A stretch of DNA of 60,000 nt from Cryptomeria japonica (Eukaryota; Streptophyta; Pinopsida; Cupressales; Cupressaceae). This document shows positions 43,572-55,242 of this stretch, one piece after another. The notes below the pieces were generated by a model, which saw only the letters and a program-made list of their open reading frames with translations, was not told the origin of the DNA and made no database searches. Position 1 is the first letter of the stretch. Every line of letters starts with the position of its first letter. The translations under genes and the position numbers were made by a program. Where the stretch lies: contig NC_081413.1 of NCBI RefSeq assembly GCF_030272615.1, forward strand, positions 143,506,476-143,566,475, read 5' to 3'.

Positions 43572-43663
43572 AGTGATGAGGTGCTGGGATAAAGATGATG
43601 CCATAACATAATGGCAATTTTGAAATATCTTGTATCATATAGTACCACAGAGAAATTTGAAAT

Positions 43664-44502
43664 GTGCAAGAGCATGTTTCATTATCTACCCACGAGCCTA
43701 GGCTATTTCGGCTGACACTAGCAATTAATGTTGATGTACTCTGTAGTGACGACGAAGATGGAGATAACCTCATTAATAGAAATAATGAGAAAGAATGCCC
43801 ATTCAATATGGATGGTGGGAGCTCTCCTGGGATTGCGAGAGTGGTTTTTTTGAAAAAGAAAGGCAGTTTCATGGTTGGCAAGAGTAATGGAAGCCAATTT
43901 CACGTTGAAAACAAACAAGATGATGCTGACTTTTGGGGGGTCGATTTCGAAGAGATGGTTGAAGATCATGTTCAGGTTGCAGGAGCCATTATTTCTGAAG
44001 GTAGTGCAATTGGTGTTGGGAGAAGAGGTGGCAATTATTGGCCATAGGTATAGAACAAGGGTGGACATCTATTCTCTAAGTATGGCGTGGGGGCTCGAAT
44101 TGGATTCCTCATGTGCAAAGGTTCAGAGAGTAATGCAGGCAATAGTGTGGCATGAATACCTGGAGAATATGGTCTTTGTTGGAGTGGGTGGTGCCGCGAT
44201 GGGGGTTTTATATGTCAAAAGGAATTCTAGAGTAACTGGTTGAACTTAGGGGTCCACATATGCACATTCCCTTTCTTAGATGGAGAGAAGAAGTGAAGGA
44301 TCGATTTCGAGAGATGATGAAATGAGGATGGGAGGCTCTAAAGTTGTATGTCCAAATTATGGAGTTAGAGGAGGTCATTAGGCAAGCACGAGTGGAAGCA
44401 GGGGATGGGGAAGTGGATGAAAGGAGGTTGCGGCCAAAGACTAGACGTTTTATCTGTGGAATTGGCAAAGAGAAACATGCCTTTGGCAATTCTCCCGAAT
44501 GA
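43664..44502 (+). pseudogene. LINE-C2 third ORF, homologous to that of LINE-B
   Basis: Open 43664-44047 (acidic: NVDVLCSDDEDGDNLINRNN), then in the next frame (43875 on) ANFTLKTNKM, HRYRTRVDIYSLSMAWG, KVQRVMQAIVWHEYLENM, and in a third frame (about 44311 on) REMMK, a stop, then GWEALKLYVQIMELEEVIRQA, ending GNSPE with TGA 44500-44502. The blocks ANFTLKT, HRYxTRxDxYSLxMAWG, KVxxVMxAxV and WEALKLxVxIxELExVIxQA match LINE-B in order. Conservation at protein level between two diverged insertions suggests this region was once translated and selected. Confidence 0.65.
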
Positions 44503-44933
44503 TGGAGGAGGTGAGATGGGTGGTGTGGTAAATGTTGCAGCTATGCAAAAGGTAGAGATGGAATGAGAATGACCTGGCTGTAGCCCCGATTACCTTTGTT
44601 TTTTTCTTCTTAGTCTGTTAGAACTGGATACTTCATGTTTTATGGTTTTTTCAATTGTATCGTATGAACTTTGAATTGCCAGTTATTTTTTGTATGCAAA
44701 TGATGTAACGAGCATTGTTTTGAGCTCGGTTAACTATTTTTTGGGTGTGGGATGATGGTTTGGTGGGTTTCTGGTTGGTGGGATTGACTTCTAGTTTTTT
44801 ATTGGGTGGTTTGGTGGATCTAGTAGGTGGTTTTTTAGTGGTTGATGTTTAAAAACATTTATTATTATTGTACTTCTTTATTTTATAATATAATAAACAT
44901 GCTTATTACCGATCAAAAAAAATTAACCAATCA

Positions 44934-45600
44934 CTATCAAGAAAAATATATTTTATAATTCGTTAACTTAAAAAATGTACATCTAAACTTTATAAAAATA
45001 AAATTAATTTTAAAAATAAAAAAATATTTCATTATAATTGGTTGAAATCTGCTTTTTAATAATTGTTTAAGCCCAAAAATAATAATCTTACAAGAGTGCA
45101 TTGCCTAATGGTAAGTACCAACAAGGACTAATAAAATCAAAATTAAAAAGCCAAGTAATACTTTGGTTAAAGAAAGAAATAAATAAATATTTCCAACAAG
45201 TACTAATAAAAACAAAATTAAAAAGCCAAGTAATACTTTGGTTAAAGACATAAATAAATAAATATTTCCAACGAAGTCTCTTGGAAAAACATAGCGAATG
45301 GAAGGAGATCAAGCAATATTTGGGAGGATATTTTTGGCACATTATACACACACAGTTTTAGAAAGCAATCTCCAAGCAAGGACTCTACAAAATGATAATG
45401 AGATAGAAGAAAGAAAGGGCATATGGGGAAAATTGTAAGGAAATCAAATACTGATCAAATGGAAAGAGGTTAACGAGGGGAAGTCGCTATCACCAGTTGT
45501 GATATCGGATGTTTCACCTCTTAATCATGCATTCATTAAATGATTAATTTGAGAATAGTTATGAATCAAATTTTCAGGAATCCTTGATGGAGGATGACTT
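44934..45600. repeat. AT-rich spacer with a 75-bp tandem duplication (45119-45268)
   Basis: The unit starting CAACAAGKACTAATAAAAWC occurs at 45119 and 45194, about 95% identical, with AAGCCAAGTAATACTTTGGT in both. A third partial start follows at 45269. Nothing else recognised. Confidence 0.85.
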
Positions 45601-45654
45601 ATAATGGACCAGGGAGTCACTTATAATGGACCGGGAAGTCACTTTTATTTTTTT

Positions 45655-46295
45655 TACAAAGATAATGTGATAGAGATAAAGGGAGAGATAGAAGAACAAA
45701 CATGGAGTGATAGAGATAGAGAGACAAAGAGATGTGGGATACAGAGGTCTAGGAAGAGGGAGATAGATGGATGGACAATGAAAGGGATATATGTTTAGAA
45801 ATAGAGGGAGAGAGAGGAAGATAGAGGTGGAGGGAGAGAGGAAGAGGCAAAGAAATAGATAGAATGATAGAGAGGTAGAGGGAACTTCTCTATAAATATA
45901 GAGTGAGATAGGGGGATAAAGAGGGTGAGATACAAAGATATAGAGGAAGAAGGAGAGGGATGAATAGAGATATAGATGGTGAGATCGGTGATAAAGATAT
46001 AGAGAGATGGGAAGAGGGAGAGAGATTGAGAGACAAACAAATAGAGAGAAGTAGAGATATGCAAATAGAGATGGAGAGAAGGAAAGAAAAATTAGGGGAG
46101 AGGTTGGGAGAAATAAAGGGAGATAGAGTGGGAGAGAGAAAGAGGGAGAGATACAGATATATGAGAAGAGAAAATGAGAGAGAGGTAGAGACAGAGAGAT
46201 AGGTAAAGGGATAGAGAGGGAGAGATGGAGAGATATAGAAGGGGGAGATAGAGAGAGGAAGGGAAAGGGAGAGAGATAGGTAGAGGAGGGTGAGA
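45655..46295 (+). repeat. Purine-rich GA/GATA microsatellite (about 640 bp)
   Basis: Nearly all A/G with scattered T: AGAGATAGAG, GGGAGAGAG and similar words, imperfect. Frames through it are composition artefacts. A long polypurine strand can form triplex DNA. Confidence 0.9.
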
Positions 46296-46940
46296 TTTAA
46301 ATTATAAGGTAAAAGTTTTGTGTAAGTGTAAATTTGTTAGATGTTTAAATTGTATTAGTTCATTAGTTGTGTTAGTGTGTGAGATTTGTTATGATGTTTA
46401 TCTTAGTTGCTTTCAAAAATTATAAAATTTACATGATATACAACATGTGGAAACAAGTCCAATGGGAAATTTAAAAAAATCTTAAAAAATAAGGGATGAT
46501 TGTCTATGCCACTGTATTTATCATGCTTTAAAGAATGTGAATGAATGTTGAATTCATCGTCAAGGCCTATGAACCTTTGTTTGGTGGTGGGTGCGATTTT
46601 GAAATGACAACTTATATTCAAAGCATCTTGGCATTGCATGAGCATCAAACCACTTTATCAACACCAAAATATGCAATTTCAACTACACATCAAAACAACT
46701 TTGAACAAAAATAAGGCCTAATACTCTATAAATTCCACACTCAAAAAATGTTATTATTTTAGAACACCAATGTATGATATAAAGCAATTGTAATTTTTTA
46801 TATTCTTTTAAATGTGATTTTTAATCTAAATAAATTTTAAATTATTATCGATTAATAATACTAGTAAAACCTTGTAATTTTTAGATAATGAAACTTTAAT
46901 AATATCAAGTTTTAAAAATAAAAATTAAAGCAATATTATT

Positions 46941-47034
46941 CACACACACATGTATATGTATGTATGTATGTACACACACACACACACACACACATACATA
47001 TATATATACACACACATATATAAACACACACACA

Positions 47035-47094
<60 letters not shown>
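46941..47094 (+). repeat. (CA)n...(TG)28 compound microsatellite with inverted halves
   Basis: CA-rich text with TATG and TATA blocks from 46941, then an uninterrupted (TG)28 at 47039-47094. CACACACACATACATG runs into TGTGTG, so the left CA and right TG halves can fold into a long hairpin. Confidence 0.95.
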
Positions 47095-47097
<3 letters not shown>

Positions 47098-47599
47098 AAT
47101 TTTTTATACCATTTTAAAATAGAACATTTATTTAATACTTGTAGACATAAAACTCAAACTAACTCTTTTTTAAGTAAACCTCTCCATAGGGAAAATTTAA
47201 ATCCCTCCTCATGCATGATACCATTACATGATATTCTAAGGGAATTTTATTTTTCAATTGGTGAAAATAACTAGCCACATGACATCCATGAGCGATGATT
47301 TCTCTAAGGCAAGATGGAGATGGGATAATTGATTCAAATTTGATGGCAACTATTTTTGGAGAGTAGACAATATTTTGTTTGTCTAAAAGTAAATGACAAA
47401 AAAATATGTTGTGTGATAGGTTCTCAAATACATAGGTGTAAATATGGTGTTTGACTGTTGATTCTCCCTACAAAAGATAGTAATGTGCAAACCGATGAAT
47501 GATAAAATGGCAACAACACAAATATCAAGCAAGTGAAATGAATGATTTTACTAACATCCACGAGAACAATCGGTCTATGGGACCAGAAGATCACAACCT

Positions 47600-50500
47600 A
47601 AGATAACTTCATAATCTTTTCTATGTTAGATCTCCTGCTATGAATCTTGACCAGAAAACTAGCAGTCTACTTGATTTTATCCTCGCCAAATAAATGATGC
47701 ATGTTTTCACTTTTCAAGATGAACTCATACTAAACATTAATATCATCATAAGTCATGCACTCATTGAGAAAGTGTCATTTGGTCTCAATTGCACCCATCT
47801 CATAAAACAAGCAAATTCTCTCTTCCCATAGCTCTTTCGACCTTTTCCACCTACCCGTTTCACACCTAAGATGATGCGAACCTGTCCTCAATTGAGCCAC
47901 TAATAACCTTGCCTTGCCTTTAATAACTGCCCCTAAGTATACTTTCTCCCCATGATCCCAAGTTGGGTTAAACTTTTTGATGTAGTACATCTTTTTTCGA
48001 CCAATACAATTATTCCACATGGCAATTTGAAACTTTCCTATGACCAAATTTTTTATTTCCTCATTGGTATTCAGACATTCATGCAACTTGATGTTCCATT
48101 TGTTCAACCACTTTTTGTTTTGTTTCACCTAATTTTTCTTCCTACGGTTAAGTCCCTCTTCCATGGCGATTTTGGGCCACTGTTGATTATCCATGCTTTC
48201 CATCTTCTTTAGATAACTTATTAACTTGGTTATCGCTGAAGCCTCCAATGGGAAAGTACCTACTTCTACTAAAAGAATATCATATGAAATTGACATTTTA
48301 ACTTTGATATTTCTTGTGATTAGGTGTTTTTGAGTCCTCTCTAGCTGTCTCCACCCACAGTTTGACATGTTGCCTCCCCAAACTTTGCAACCATATAGAA
48401 AAATTGGCGTAACCAAAAAAACAAATAGAGTTTTCTTGGTTTTCCAATCCCACAATTCAATTTTTTCTACGCCTATTTTGGAGTAGAAACGATGCTTTCC
48501 ACCTTCCCTGTACCCTTTTCTCTCTACAAGTTTCCCAACTAGGCTTATAGTGGAAGTCAATCCCTAGATATTTGTATTCTTTTACAATTTCCAGTGAGCT
48601 GCCATCAAAAAGGAAGATAATTTGCTTTTCTTTCCTCTTTAGAGAGAAAATCATGATCTGGGTTTTAGTAATGTTCACCTACATCCCTACCTCCTAACAA
48701 AAGTTCTCTAGTGATTTTAAGTGCTCTATGAGCCCATGAGTTGTTTTAGAAATTAGGATAAGATCATCGATGTATAAGAGTAATTTCACCACATATCTCA
48801 CAAGTTGGATGCCTCCTCCCTCCATTTTGTTCAACCATGCTTCTAATCTATTAATGTATAAACTGAATAAAGTCGGAGATAGAGGGAATCCCCGTTTAAC
48901 GCCAATATCGCTACCAAAACACTCAGACATTCCATTACTAGTTATGATTTTAGCTTTAATTTTCTCATAAAGTCTATGTACTACAACTCTATACATGTCA
49001 GGGACCCCCAATTCTTCCATTCTATTCCATAGCTTGTCTCTAGGCATCATGTCAAAGGCTTTCTTAAAGTCCACAAAACAACAATATGCTTCTTCTCCTT
49101 GATTATCCCATATTTTATCTATCAAATGTTGAAGAGTGATGCAATGATCAATACTGGAATGCTTAGATTTGAAACCCGCTTGTCCTTTGGCTCTTTTTCC
49201 TTCATTTTCTGCCCAACTGCTGATTCTATGCTCTACCATGCTCCCGAAAAGTTTTCCTAGAAGGAGGTTGACCATGATAGTGTGGTAGTTAGATGGATTA
49301 TTCTTATCCCCACTTTTAAAAAGAGGAATAACCACATTAGTTGTCCAATCTATCAGAAAACCATCTTGAATGACACTATTGAAGATTTCCTTTATGTGAG
49401 GAGTGAGAAGTTCAACTCCCCATTTTATGAATTCGGCTTGCAACCCATCAATATCACTCGCCTTACCACTTGCTAAATTATTTATTCCCTGTTTGATAAC
49501 CTCAACCGTGAATAGCTCCATGAAAGTGTTCATTATGGGAGGAGAGTTCTTCTCATGCGATCGCTCATAAAGAAGCTTAGCATATTCTAGCCATTGCACA
49601 TCTATAATATTGTTCTCAATTTGTTTTCTCCTTTATTGTAACTCCTTCCAAAAAAAATTGGGATTGTGTTTACCAAGATAGATTAACTCTTTCCTCCTTG
49701 CATTTACATATTCTTCTTTTTTTGCTTGAATCAATTTTGCACACTTCTTGTTTTCTTTACTCGAATCTTGCCCATTTAAAGATCCTTTGGTTGCCTTACA
49801 ATCTTCATCATACCATGGATTTTTTGGAAAAGTATTTGTGGCCCTCTTCTTATTGCAAGTACTCTTACATGCTCTCAAAGCCTTGTGGATTATAGGGATC
49901 AGTAAACTACTATGGACTTGGTCCCTTTCCTTAATGACCCTTTCATCAGCCACATTATTGTTTATTTCATGAAATTTCTGCTTAAGAACAACCCTAAAGA
50001 TGTCTTTGTTTTCCTGATTTATGAGGATTTTGCCTTTAGTAGTTGTTCTCTTTTGCATGTGAAGAAGCTGATCATTTTGCGAGCTGCTTGGTGCAACATC
50101 TAATTTAACAAAAAGAGGCATATGATCAGATTTTATTTCTATGGGGCATTCTCCAATGTTAAACTCTAGCACTCTAGATGTAAGGTTTTGAGAACAAATA
50201 ACGTAATCTACCATACTCTGACCATTATATGTTTTGCAAGTGATATTTGTTGAAGTAGGCCAGCTCCTCATTTTGTTGCAAATAACCATATCAAACAAAC
50301 TACACAACCCCAACAATTCTGCCCCAAAGTGTGAGGTATCTCCATTATTATCCTTCGAAGCTCTTTCCCAAAACTGATCCCTCCCTTCTTCCAACCAAAG
50401 AGGATTATTTTCTCCTTTTTGACTATTGCTCAAATGTAAAGATTGGTTATTGGATATCATTGCATTGAAATCTCCTATTAGCATTATGTCTCCTAAGTTG

Positions 50501-50940
50501 TTGAATAAGGAGATATCATTTTTTAGAGATGTATATGGGTCTTCATTGTCTAAATTCTGCCTTTTGTAAAACTTGGAGTTTTTAGGAGCGAAGTAACACG
50601 CAACCAGCCTGAAATTTATCTCATTCACTGTTATTTGCAGCCAAATGTTTTTTTTTTTTGGGTCCTCTTTTTCAACTTTTATGATTCCATACCACTTATC
50701 ATTTATAAGCATTGTGACTTTGCCATCTCCTTTACCTATCCCATTCCCCTAGTTCCATACTGAAAATTTCTTGTACCCTTCAAAATCCAGGACCATGCAG
50801 CCATCAAATTCATGTGTTTCGACAAAAATGATAATATCTTTCCCCTCAGCTATGGGCCCCACCCTAGGACCTCTTCACCACGAATAGCCTCTGCAATTCA
50901 AACTCACTACACTTAGAGATCTTGTGGGGCCCCTATTTCT
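47600..50940 (-). pseudogene. LINE-E ORF2: endonuclease and reverse transcriptase
   Basis: Starts near VVSLNCRGYSW (about 50905) and IIIFVETHEFDGC. One frame runs through 50712-49633 (359 codons) and 49599-48694 (301 codons). The endonuclease keeps LIGDFNAMI, SMVDYVICS and KSDHMPLFV, so its catalytic set looks intact. RT: GKASDIDGLQAEFIKWG, NVVIPLFKSGDKNNPSNY, FVDFKKAFDM, GVKRGFPLSPTLF and YIDDLILIS (Ile-Asp-Asp in place of the usual Ala-Asp-Asp). Then KYLGIDFHYK, a frameshift near 48470, and a Cys/His-containing C-terminus (GSHHLRCETGRW...ICLFYEMGAIETKWHFLNEC). Only a few stops; the least decayed LINE of the window. Confidence 0.9.
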
Positions 50941-51228
50941 TATTTCTTGTTTGAGAAGTGCCCTCTAATTTGTGCTTTCCCATTCTGCAACCATGCTCAC
51001 TTTCCTTCATTTCTCATTTTCTTTACTTTATCCCACTCCTTTCTTTGCTCATCATGATGTGCAAAAGTCAGATCCCCATTCAAATAGAAATGTGAACCTC
51101 TAAGAAGTCTTCTATTTTTAAGGATCATATTTGTATCCTCTATACTTCTCATTGTAACTCTTATATGTTTATCTCGTCCTCCATTTAACTCCTTTCCTAT
51201 CCTATTAGCTTGTTGAATACCTCCTATC
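50941..51228 (-). pseudogene. LINE-E ORF1, C-terminal part
   Basis: Minus strand: GGIQQANRIGKELNGGRDKHIRVTMRSIEDTNMILKNRRLLRGSHFYLNGDLT, then EQRKEWDKVKKMRNEGK, a TGA, and AWLQNGKAQIRG. This is the ORF1 C-terminal domain pattern of LINEs whose ORF1 has an RRM-like fold (R..V.F.S.....I...K.L.G...YIN.DLT..Q). The frame joins exactly to 55243 after removal of the LTR unit and one CTATC. Confidence 0.8.
51224..51228 (+). repeat. Target-site duplication CTATC (partner 55243-55247)
   Basis: Identical 5-mers flank the TG...CA unit; the interrupted ORF1 reads through when one copy is kept. Confidence 0.9.
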
Positions 51229-51965
51229 TGTTGGTGTATGTTTTATCATATACCAAACATTAGAATAAAGTACCCAAAGATAATTTATCCTCTCTTGAAA
51301 AATCATCGCTTAGGCTAAGATTGCTAGAACATCATATGGCGATTCCAAGGTTTCTTTTGTCAAGTATGGACGTGTGGATAAGCTCAATGGGTGTTGTGAT
51401 ATGCTGGTAATACACAAAGGGGCTTACGCTCGAATTGTTCAATTCACAATGAAGGTTTAGACAATGAAGCTCTATCATTTGGGACTTGGATCATGGAAAA
51501 ACTAAAAAGGGGACAAGGGTTTAGAAATTATAATCTATTCCTAGGAATTCAAGAGATGGTATTGATTTGGTGAACTCAATAACCACACTTTTCTTTGCCT
51601 CACTTAGGACAACTACACAAAGTGGATACGATCTTCAAGGGATGTACTTATGATCGGAAGTTTAAGCATGCATAAAATAGAAAGCTTAGACTAACTTTGC
51701 ACAGTGAATGAAAATCATCCATTCACCAAAAGTATGAGTGGAGATACACCATAAACCAATACTTATCAAATCTTGCATTCAATCTAACATACGTGAAATA
51801 AAATCTAAACTATTGTGTTGAGGAAATTGAAAACCTTGCTAATCATTCAAATAAAAGAGATTACAAGGCCTTAAGAGAAAGCACACAAGTAGTGTATTAT
51901 CCAAAAATGACCTTCTTGCAACAATATTTCAAAAACCTCACACTCTCCAAATGAGAGGAGGCAAC

Positions 51966-51973
51966 CTTATATA
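51966..51973 (-). promoter_or_regulatory. TATA box of the solo LTR (minus strand)
   Basis: Minus strand TATATAAG within GGACTCCTATATAAGGTTGCC. The text after it (CTCTCATTTGGAGAG, a 6-bp-arm inverted repeat) resembles a transcript start region. Confidence 0.6.
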
Positions 51974-53809
51974 GGAGTCCAAATAAATTGAATGGCCAAT
52001 ATTGAACAATGATCAAGGGCCCAAATTAAAAGATCACAACCCTAATTAGGGTTTGTTATAACTAACTACCCCTCGACCAATGAGAAAATTACATTTGGGG
52101 ACACTTGTCCTTCTAGATAAATATGAACCAACAATGAAAATAGAAGGTTGTTGCATTGTGAAGTGTGCCCTCTAGAAGCTTTTGTGGATAAGTCAAGTTC
52201 ATTGAACCTCAACATGATAGCTTGGAACAATTTAATTGGTTGGAAGATGACGAGGCACCACCTCAGTGTGTTGGATATCTTCCCTGAATTCTCTAATTTG
52301 TTTGAAGAAATCATCTTAAGTATGAAAATTTGTTTCTTCTTGTCATCATCTGATTCTGATCGAGAGCTTATCTTTGACTCTTCAGGAGATGAAATCCTTC
52401 AAGAAGTTGTCCCAATTACTTCCATAGGTCTGGGATTGTAGATGAAATTCCCCTTGAAGTCTGAAATTCTTTTCTATATTTTCACCAAGTTTGAGAACTT
52501 TTCTTTCTCGATGCTTTGAGATTCTTTCAAATGCCTTGAATTTGGAGAATAATTCCTCTATGCCTTCACCATAATGGAGGAATTTGGAATTTCTTCTTAT
52601 GAAATAGTTTTTCCCACACTTAACCAAATTTTGGCCATCTTTATGCTTGAATGAACCTTGCTTGTGGACTTGTTTTTAATCCAAAATTTGGCTTTCAACT
52701 CCATTTGCGCTTTCTATAATGATCTCGCCTCAGCCATCATCTATGATCTGCAAAACCAAAAGAAAATTAAGTTAAGATTCTAACTTTGAGTGTAAATTTT
52801 GAAGGTTAGAAACTAAGTGTATAACAATTTTACTCTTTCTCCAACACTTAGCACTTTAAAGGGGATTTTTCAGCACTTGGATATTCTGAAAATCTCAAGA
52901 AAAACCTTTGAATATATAACCAAACTCAAGAAGTTCATGTCTGATTTCAATCCAAAATCAGAATTTGGGAATAAACCGAGTCTTAGAAAATTTGACTAAG
53001 TTCATTCTAACTGACTTATAGGGAAAAATGAGAAAGAAGAGAAGGAAAATCCATTGTATTTGTTCTTTCTCTTTGAAAACTTTCAAAAAAAAATTAGGTT
53101 AGAAACCCAATATTCTGCTCATAAGACCCATTTTCACCTTCGAAAGAATGAGAAAGAAGGGGAAAGATGTTGCTTAGGATGGAAAATCAGAGGTCTGTCT
53201 CAAAAAATCTGTGAATTTTCTCTTCAAACAGTCAAGAATATTTTCCAATCTGTGTGTAAACTTGTTGAAAATCAAGGGTTTGCACAAAATCTCTCTCAAA
53301 AACCCTTTCAAACTACACAAAACCTCTTAGAAACTCTCTCCTCTTGCTATCCAAAACTCGAAATTCATGTGAGAAAATGAAAGAATGAAGTGTATTTGTA
53401 TTGAAGTTCAAATTCTTCTTTTAGAAACTCAGAAATTTTCCAAAAATTTGTTTCTATTCAGTCTTTAGTCTTCTGAGTTTGCAAATAAAGTTTCTAAATT
53501 GATTTTGAGTTGAGTTGTCATCTCCTTGCCAAGTTCGAATTGTGAATCTCAGTCTGAATGGAAGTTTCTATTTTGGTTTTAATTTTATGATTTGAACTTA
53601 ATATTCTTTTTTTCCATGTCAAAAACTTTCTAAATCTACACCCAGTTTGAATATCTTGTTGACATCCCATGAGAATATTCTCCTTCTTTCTATTTAGCAT
53701 GTATCTTAACCATGAATGTGGACTTTACTTGTTTTGTTTCCCTTTTGCAAATGTTGTTGGATGAACTTGATTTGACTTATGCACCACCCTAATTGTGATG
53801 TCCTCCATT

Positions 53810-54660
53810 CTAGGGCGGGCTTTGCTCTAGTTGTTACACTTCAGTTTGTATGTTGAGGGTAGACTTTGACACATTCATGTACCTTATGGGTGGACTTCAA
53901 GACACATGTGCACCTCATACTTGGTGGGGTTTAAGAGACTTACGCACCTTCACTTAACCAAATTTCTCTATCCTCAAGGCAGACTTCATAAAAGTCAGGA
54001 ACTTCATACATGGGCAGACTTGGTAGCACTTAGCAACTTCAAGTTGCAAGGTAGGGCGGACTTTGATGATGTGCTGCACCATTACTCTTCTCTTGGGAAA
54101 ACTTTTCTCAAGTCATGACCCATCACCTTCATGATGTGATGTCTTCTAGGGTGGATTTTTCTTAGTCCATGCACCATCACCTTGCAGATTGGGCAGACTT
54201 AGAGAGAATTAGGCATCAAAATTCATGTCTTTGGGCAGACTTTGCTGAGTTCATGCCCCTTGACTTAGCCATATTTCTTCATCCTCAAGGTAAACTTCAC
54301 TTGATCCTTTTCTCAACACCTCCAAGGCGGACTTTACTTGTTTCATGTACCTTGTAATCACTTCCCTAGGGCAAACTTCATAGAAGTTGGGAACCATATG
54401 CAGGTTAGGCAGACTTGGAGGGAACCATGGGCATGTTAATGTAGGGTAAACTTCATTGAAGTCATGCACCACTCCTTGTAAATTGGGCGGACTTTATCAG
54501 TTCCTTGCACCATGATGAGGGTGGAGTTGGATCATCTTAGGCACCTTTCACTTAGACAAGGGCATACTTTCTCAACTTCATGACCCATTGCTATCACCTC
54601 CGAGGCAAACTTCATGGATTTCAAGAACCAAGGAGGGCAGACTTAAAGAAATCCACACAC
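53810..54660 (-). repeat. Degenerate module array in the U3, about 20 copies
   Basis: Plus-strand consensus GGGCRGACTT, then about 10 variable bases, then TCATGCACC, 27-30 bp per module. Plus-strand starts near 53813, 53857, 53888, 53923, 53977, 54013, 54054, 54094, 54149, 54190, 54231, 54288, 54324, 54369, 54406, 54443, 54484, 54517, 54558, 54601, 54632. Steps cluster near 36-41 bp. Spacer sequences differ. The array lies about 1.8-2.7 kb upstream of the presumed TATA box. Confidence 0.8.
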
Positions 54661-55242
54661 CATGAGATCAAAACTTCAATCTTCATAACTTGAATAATAC
54701 TCCTCAGATTGCCTTAAAATTTGAAAACCCTACTTCAATCATCCCTTGAATTCCTCACGATCCCTAAAATTTAGGAATTTGGCTTCTTCGAACAAAACTT
54801 GAATTTTAGAGGAATTTGTTGATCGTTTCGAGTATAATTCAGAGCCGACAGTGCAAACCCTAGATCCCTTTTCCAAAAATAGGAAAAACTTTCTAAAAAT
54901 AGCCATTTTGGGGATCATGCTTAAAGTGCCAAAAAACAAAAACTTCCTAAAAATAGAAAAAAGAAAAACTTTCCAAAAATAGAAAGTTGTCCAAATTCAT
55001 TCAAATTAATTGCAATTTTCGTCCTTTGGCCTTTCTAGGCACTTTGACGGTGTCTAGACTCTGTTCTGACTTGGTTTGTACAAATTGACTTATGACTTCA
55101 AAATTGGGACCATTCAAAACTGACAAAACTTGGTAACACTGATGCCAGAAGGTCACGAGACTTTAACAAAAACCCTAGAAAGTAGGAAAAAAAGGGAGGG
55201 TCCCCATTCTCAATGGGGTGATGTGTGAAAAAGGTCACAACA

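Larger units (their letters stand above)
43089..44920 (+). mobile_element. LINE-C2: 5'-truncated LINE inserted next to/in LINE-C1
   Basis: Contains RNase H, the third ORF and a 3' tail ending CTTATTACCGATCAAAAAA. Flanked by AAAATTAACCAATCA at 43074-43088 and 44919-44933 (the leading As may belong to the tail; core ATTAACCAATCA). This mixed-sequence duplication is strong evidence for a single target-primed insertion of 1.8 kb. Confidence 0.88.
51229..55242 (-). mobile_element. Solo LTR-like insertion (4,014 bp) in LINE-E ORF1
   Basis: Ends are TGTTG...CAACA, with the 5-bp duplication CTATC at 51224-51228 and 55243-55247. Removing it and one CTATC restores an open ORF1 frame. No gag or pol and no second internal LTR seen, so a long solo LTR (or a single-LTR relic) fits best. 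The promoter signal (CTATATAAGG at about 51975-51966, minus strand) followed by TTGTAATCTC text indicates minus orientation: U3 about 3.27 kb, R-U5 about 0.74 kb. The minus-strand start TGTTGTGACCTTTTTCACAC is a plausible LTR end. Confidence 0.82.

Noticed and set aside
46960-47274. Open frame with Cys-Val and Thr-His runs
   Set aside because: Translation of the CA/TG microsatellite.
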